In this document: one piece after another, positions 40,126 through 41,808 of the stretch | How positions within the stretch are numbered: the stretch's first letter is position 1 | How the letters are laid out: each line of letters begins with the position of its first letter | Source of the DNA: Anaerolineae bacterium | GTDB taxonomy: Bacteria > Chloroflexota > Anaerolineae > B4-G1 > SLSP01 | Reading direction: 5' to 3' | Length of the DNA: 41,808 nucleotides | NCBI GenBank assembly: GCA_025454475.1 | Contig: JALOOJ010000009.1 | Location: forward strand, 1-41,808 | The notes under the pieces: model-generated | Database searches by the model: none | Told to the model about the DNA's origin: nothing | Seen by the model: only the letters and a program-made list of their open reading frames with translations | Made by a program: the position numbers and the translations under genes

Positions 40126-41808
40126 TCACGCGACCAAGTCCGCCGCCACCGCTCCCATCGCCTCCACGTACGCCAACGACTGGTGCCGGAAGTAGGTGTT
40201 GTACAGCTCCGAGTAGTGTCCACCCGCGTCCAGCAGCGCTTGGTGCGTGCCCTCCTCGACGATCCGACCCTCCCGCATCACCACGATCCGGTCGGCGCTC
40301 TTGATCGTTGAGAGTCGATGCGCGATCACGATCGCCGTCGTGTCTCGCATAATCGTCTCCAACCCTTCCTGGATCTGCGTCTCCGTAAACGGATCCACGC
40401 TCGCCGTCGCCTCGTCGAGGACGAAGATCGACGGCTTCTTGAGCACCACGCGCGCCAATGTTACAAGCTGACGCTGCCCCATCGACAGGTTCGAGCCACG
40501 CTCGCCCACATCCGTGTCCAGATCGTTCGCGAGGTCCGCAACCCAGTCGCCGCCGCTCACCGCCATCGCAGCCGCGCAGACCTCGTCGTCCGTCGCCGCA
40601 GGTTGTCCGTAACGGATGTTGTCGCGAACCGTGCCGGAAAACAGAAACGGCTCTTGCGGCACGACGCCGATATGGCGCCGATACGACTCGAGGTCAAACG
40701 TGCGCAGATCACGCCCGTCAACTAGCACTTCACCGGACTGGAACTCGTAGAAGCGCGCCACCAGCCGTCCCACGCTGCTCTTGCCCGCCCCGGTATGTCC
40801 CACAAGCGCCAACGTCTCGCCAGGCGCGATGTCCAGCGAGAAGTCGGGTAGCACGACCTCCTCAGGCGTATACGCAAAACGCACATGACGGAACTCGATA
40901 TGTCCCTCGACAGCGTCAACGGGCTCCGAGCCTGTCTGCACCACGCGCGGCTCGGCGTCGATCAACGCGAACACACGTTCGGCAGCGGACAGGCCGTCCT
41001 GGAACTGACTCCAGAACGACGCGATGCTGGTCATCGGCCACCAGAAGTAGCCCACAGCCTGCATAAAGAGGTACCAGGCGCCCACCGAGATGCCAGTCCG
41101 CGTCGCCAGGCCGCTGGCATACAAGAACACTGCGCTCACGAGCCCCGACGCCGTGTTAAGGATAGGGAAGATCGCGTTGAACGTGAGATCGCGCCGCAGC
41201 CCGATGCTATAGGACTGCTTGTTGTTCTCGCGGAAACTGTCGTAGATGGCGCGCTCCTGCCGGAATGTCTTGGCCACGACGATGCCGCTGATAGACTCCT
41301 GAATCTGTGCGTTGATCGTGGCGTTGATCCGCCGGGACTGGGTCACGACCTTGCGCGCCAGACGGCGGAAACTGAGCGCTACCATCCCCGCGAGCGGAGC
41401 GATGCCAATGAGCAGCAGCGTAAGCCAGAAGTTGAGCGCTCCAAGCCACACGACCAGGATCACCACCAGCAGGATCTGGCTGATCAGGTCGAGCACCAGC
41501 GTCACGACGCTAGAGAAGTCCTGGGTGTCGGACGTGACGCGGCTCACGATCCGGCCCGACGCCTGCTCATCGAAGAAGGAAAGGTCGTGACGGACCGTCG
41601 CGGCGAAGACATCCTCACGCACTTTGAGAACGACATCGCCGATGATTACGGCCCCGTAGATCCGGCGCACATAGTTGGCTACCCAGGCCACGAGACTCAG
41701 CACGAGTACACCACCGACCGCGAAGACGATGGTACGTTGCGCGGGATCAGTGTTCAGCCGGTCGAGCGTATTCGAGACCAGGATAGGCGCCGCCGTGCCT
41801 GCGGCTGA
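40126..41808 (-). CDS. ABC exporter, fused permease-ATPase (5' end beyond window)
   Basis: The reading frame stays open to the window edge, so the N-terminus is missing; 560 residues are visible. The first half holds exporter transmembrane helices with ASGRIVSRVTSDT. The nucleotide-binding domain has Walker A GHTGAGKSS, VVPQEPFLFSG (Q-loop), the signature LSMGQRQ (M instead of the usual second G), Walker B IFVLDEATAS and the H-loop IAHRLS. This is the MsbA/LmrA-like type that exports lipids or drugs as a dimer; the substrate is not readable. Such genes often occur as heterodimer pairs, so a second half-transporter may lie just outside the window. Confidence 0.93.
   Translation of the reverse strand, partial: SAAGTAAPILVSNTLDRLNTDPAQRTIVFAVGGVLVLSLVAWVANYVRRIYGAVIIGDVVLKVREDVFAATVRHDLSFFDEQASGRIVSRVTSDTQDFSSVVTLVLDLISQILLVVILVVWLGALNFWLTLLLIGIAPLAGMVALSFRRLARKVVTQSRRINATINAQIQESISGIVVAKTFRQERAIYDSFRENNKQSYSIGLRRDLTFNAIFPILNTASGLVSAVFLYASGLATRTGISVGAWYLFMQAVGYFWWPMTSIASFWSQFQDGLSAAERVFALIDAEPRVVQTGSEPVDAVEGHIEFRHVRFAYTPEEVVLPDFSLDIAPGETLALVGHTGAGKSSVGRLVARFYEFQSGEVLVDGRDLRTFDLESYRRHIGVVPQEPFLFSGTVRDNIRYGQPAATDDEVCAAAMAVSGGDWVADLANDLDTDVGERGSNLSMGQRQLVTLARVVLKKPSIFVLDEATASVDPFTETQIQEGLETIMRDTTAIVIAHRLSTIKSADRIVVMREGRIVEEGTHQALLDAGGHYSELYNTYFRHQSLAYVEAMGAVAADLVA

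Noticed and set aside
1-41808. CRISPR arrays, insertion sequences, prophage or integrase genes
   Set aside because: No regularly spaced direct repeats and no transposase, integrase or phage structural motifs were seen on either strand.

Overview
The window is one dense, GC-rich (about 60-65% by eye), double-stranded-coding stretch of a bacterial chromosome. I see no phage, transposase, plasmid or CRISPR signature. The gene families point to Chloroflexota, perhaps an Anaerolineae- or Thermomicrobia-like lineage: a DUF503-dnaG-rpoD-yjbQ-TIGR03960-DUF2344 run, a single short TatA, a CYTH-CHAD protein, an archaeo-eukaryotic release-factor-like (baeRF) remnant and a primary sigma factor with a large helical insert. 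This placement is inference from gene content, since no rRNA is present.

Layout. 25-1601 (-): extradiol dioxygenase coupled to an AadA-like nucleotidyltransferase. 1716-4672 (+): NUDIX hydrolase, methyltransferase and sugar-nucleotide epimerase. 4692-12454 (-): a catabolic operon of a giant GlcF-GlcD-GlcE fusion, an Ldh_2 dehydrogenase, a rhamnulokinase and an acetyl-esterase; it fits oxidation of lactate or glycolate from deoxysugar breakdown. 12603-13972 (+): ATP-grasp ligase and TatA. 14198-21405 (+): housekeeping operon of DUF503, primase, sigma factor, YjbQ, B12/radical-SAM protein, DUF2344 and a small membrane protein. 21453-22813 (-): YqeK-type HD phosphohydrolase overlapping an MTA/SAH nucleosidase. 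23112-27715: a polyphosphate-themed block (CYTH-CHAD and adenylate kinase on +, convergent with polyphosphate kinase on -). 27971-28195: two serine tRNAs. 28298-30105 (-): a small operon of two membrane proteins and a winged-helix regulator, with a consensus promoter overlapped by a palindromic operator. 30348-32117 (-): metG with its leader. 32313-33291 (+): redox-cysteine protein and DUF1232 protein. 33374-34095 (-): small conserved protein and a baeRF pseudogene. 34109-38255 (-): Ca2+-type P-ATPase and a ferredoxin-reductase-like flavoprotein. 38568-41808: tRNA-Arg, then glmM and a truncated ABC exporter on the minus strand.

The most interesting element is the leader of metG. A 29-codon open reading frame with five internal Met codons clustered at codons 11-19 sits behind an extended -10 promoter. 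It is followed by a strong GNRA-loop terminator hairpin, and part of the open reading frame can pair with the terminator's 5' arm. This is the full geometry of ribosome-mediated attenuation acting on methionyl-tRNA synthetase, read here directly from the sequence.

Promoters in the window share an extended -10 of the form TGnTATAnT. Two genes (epimerase and yqeK) have this element exactly 8 nt before the ATG, suggesting leaderless mRNAs.
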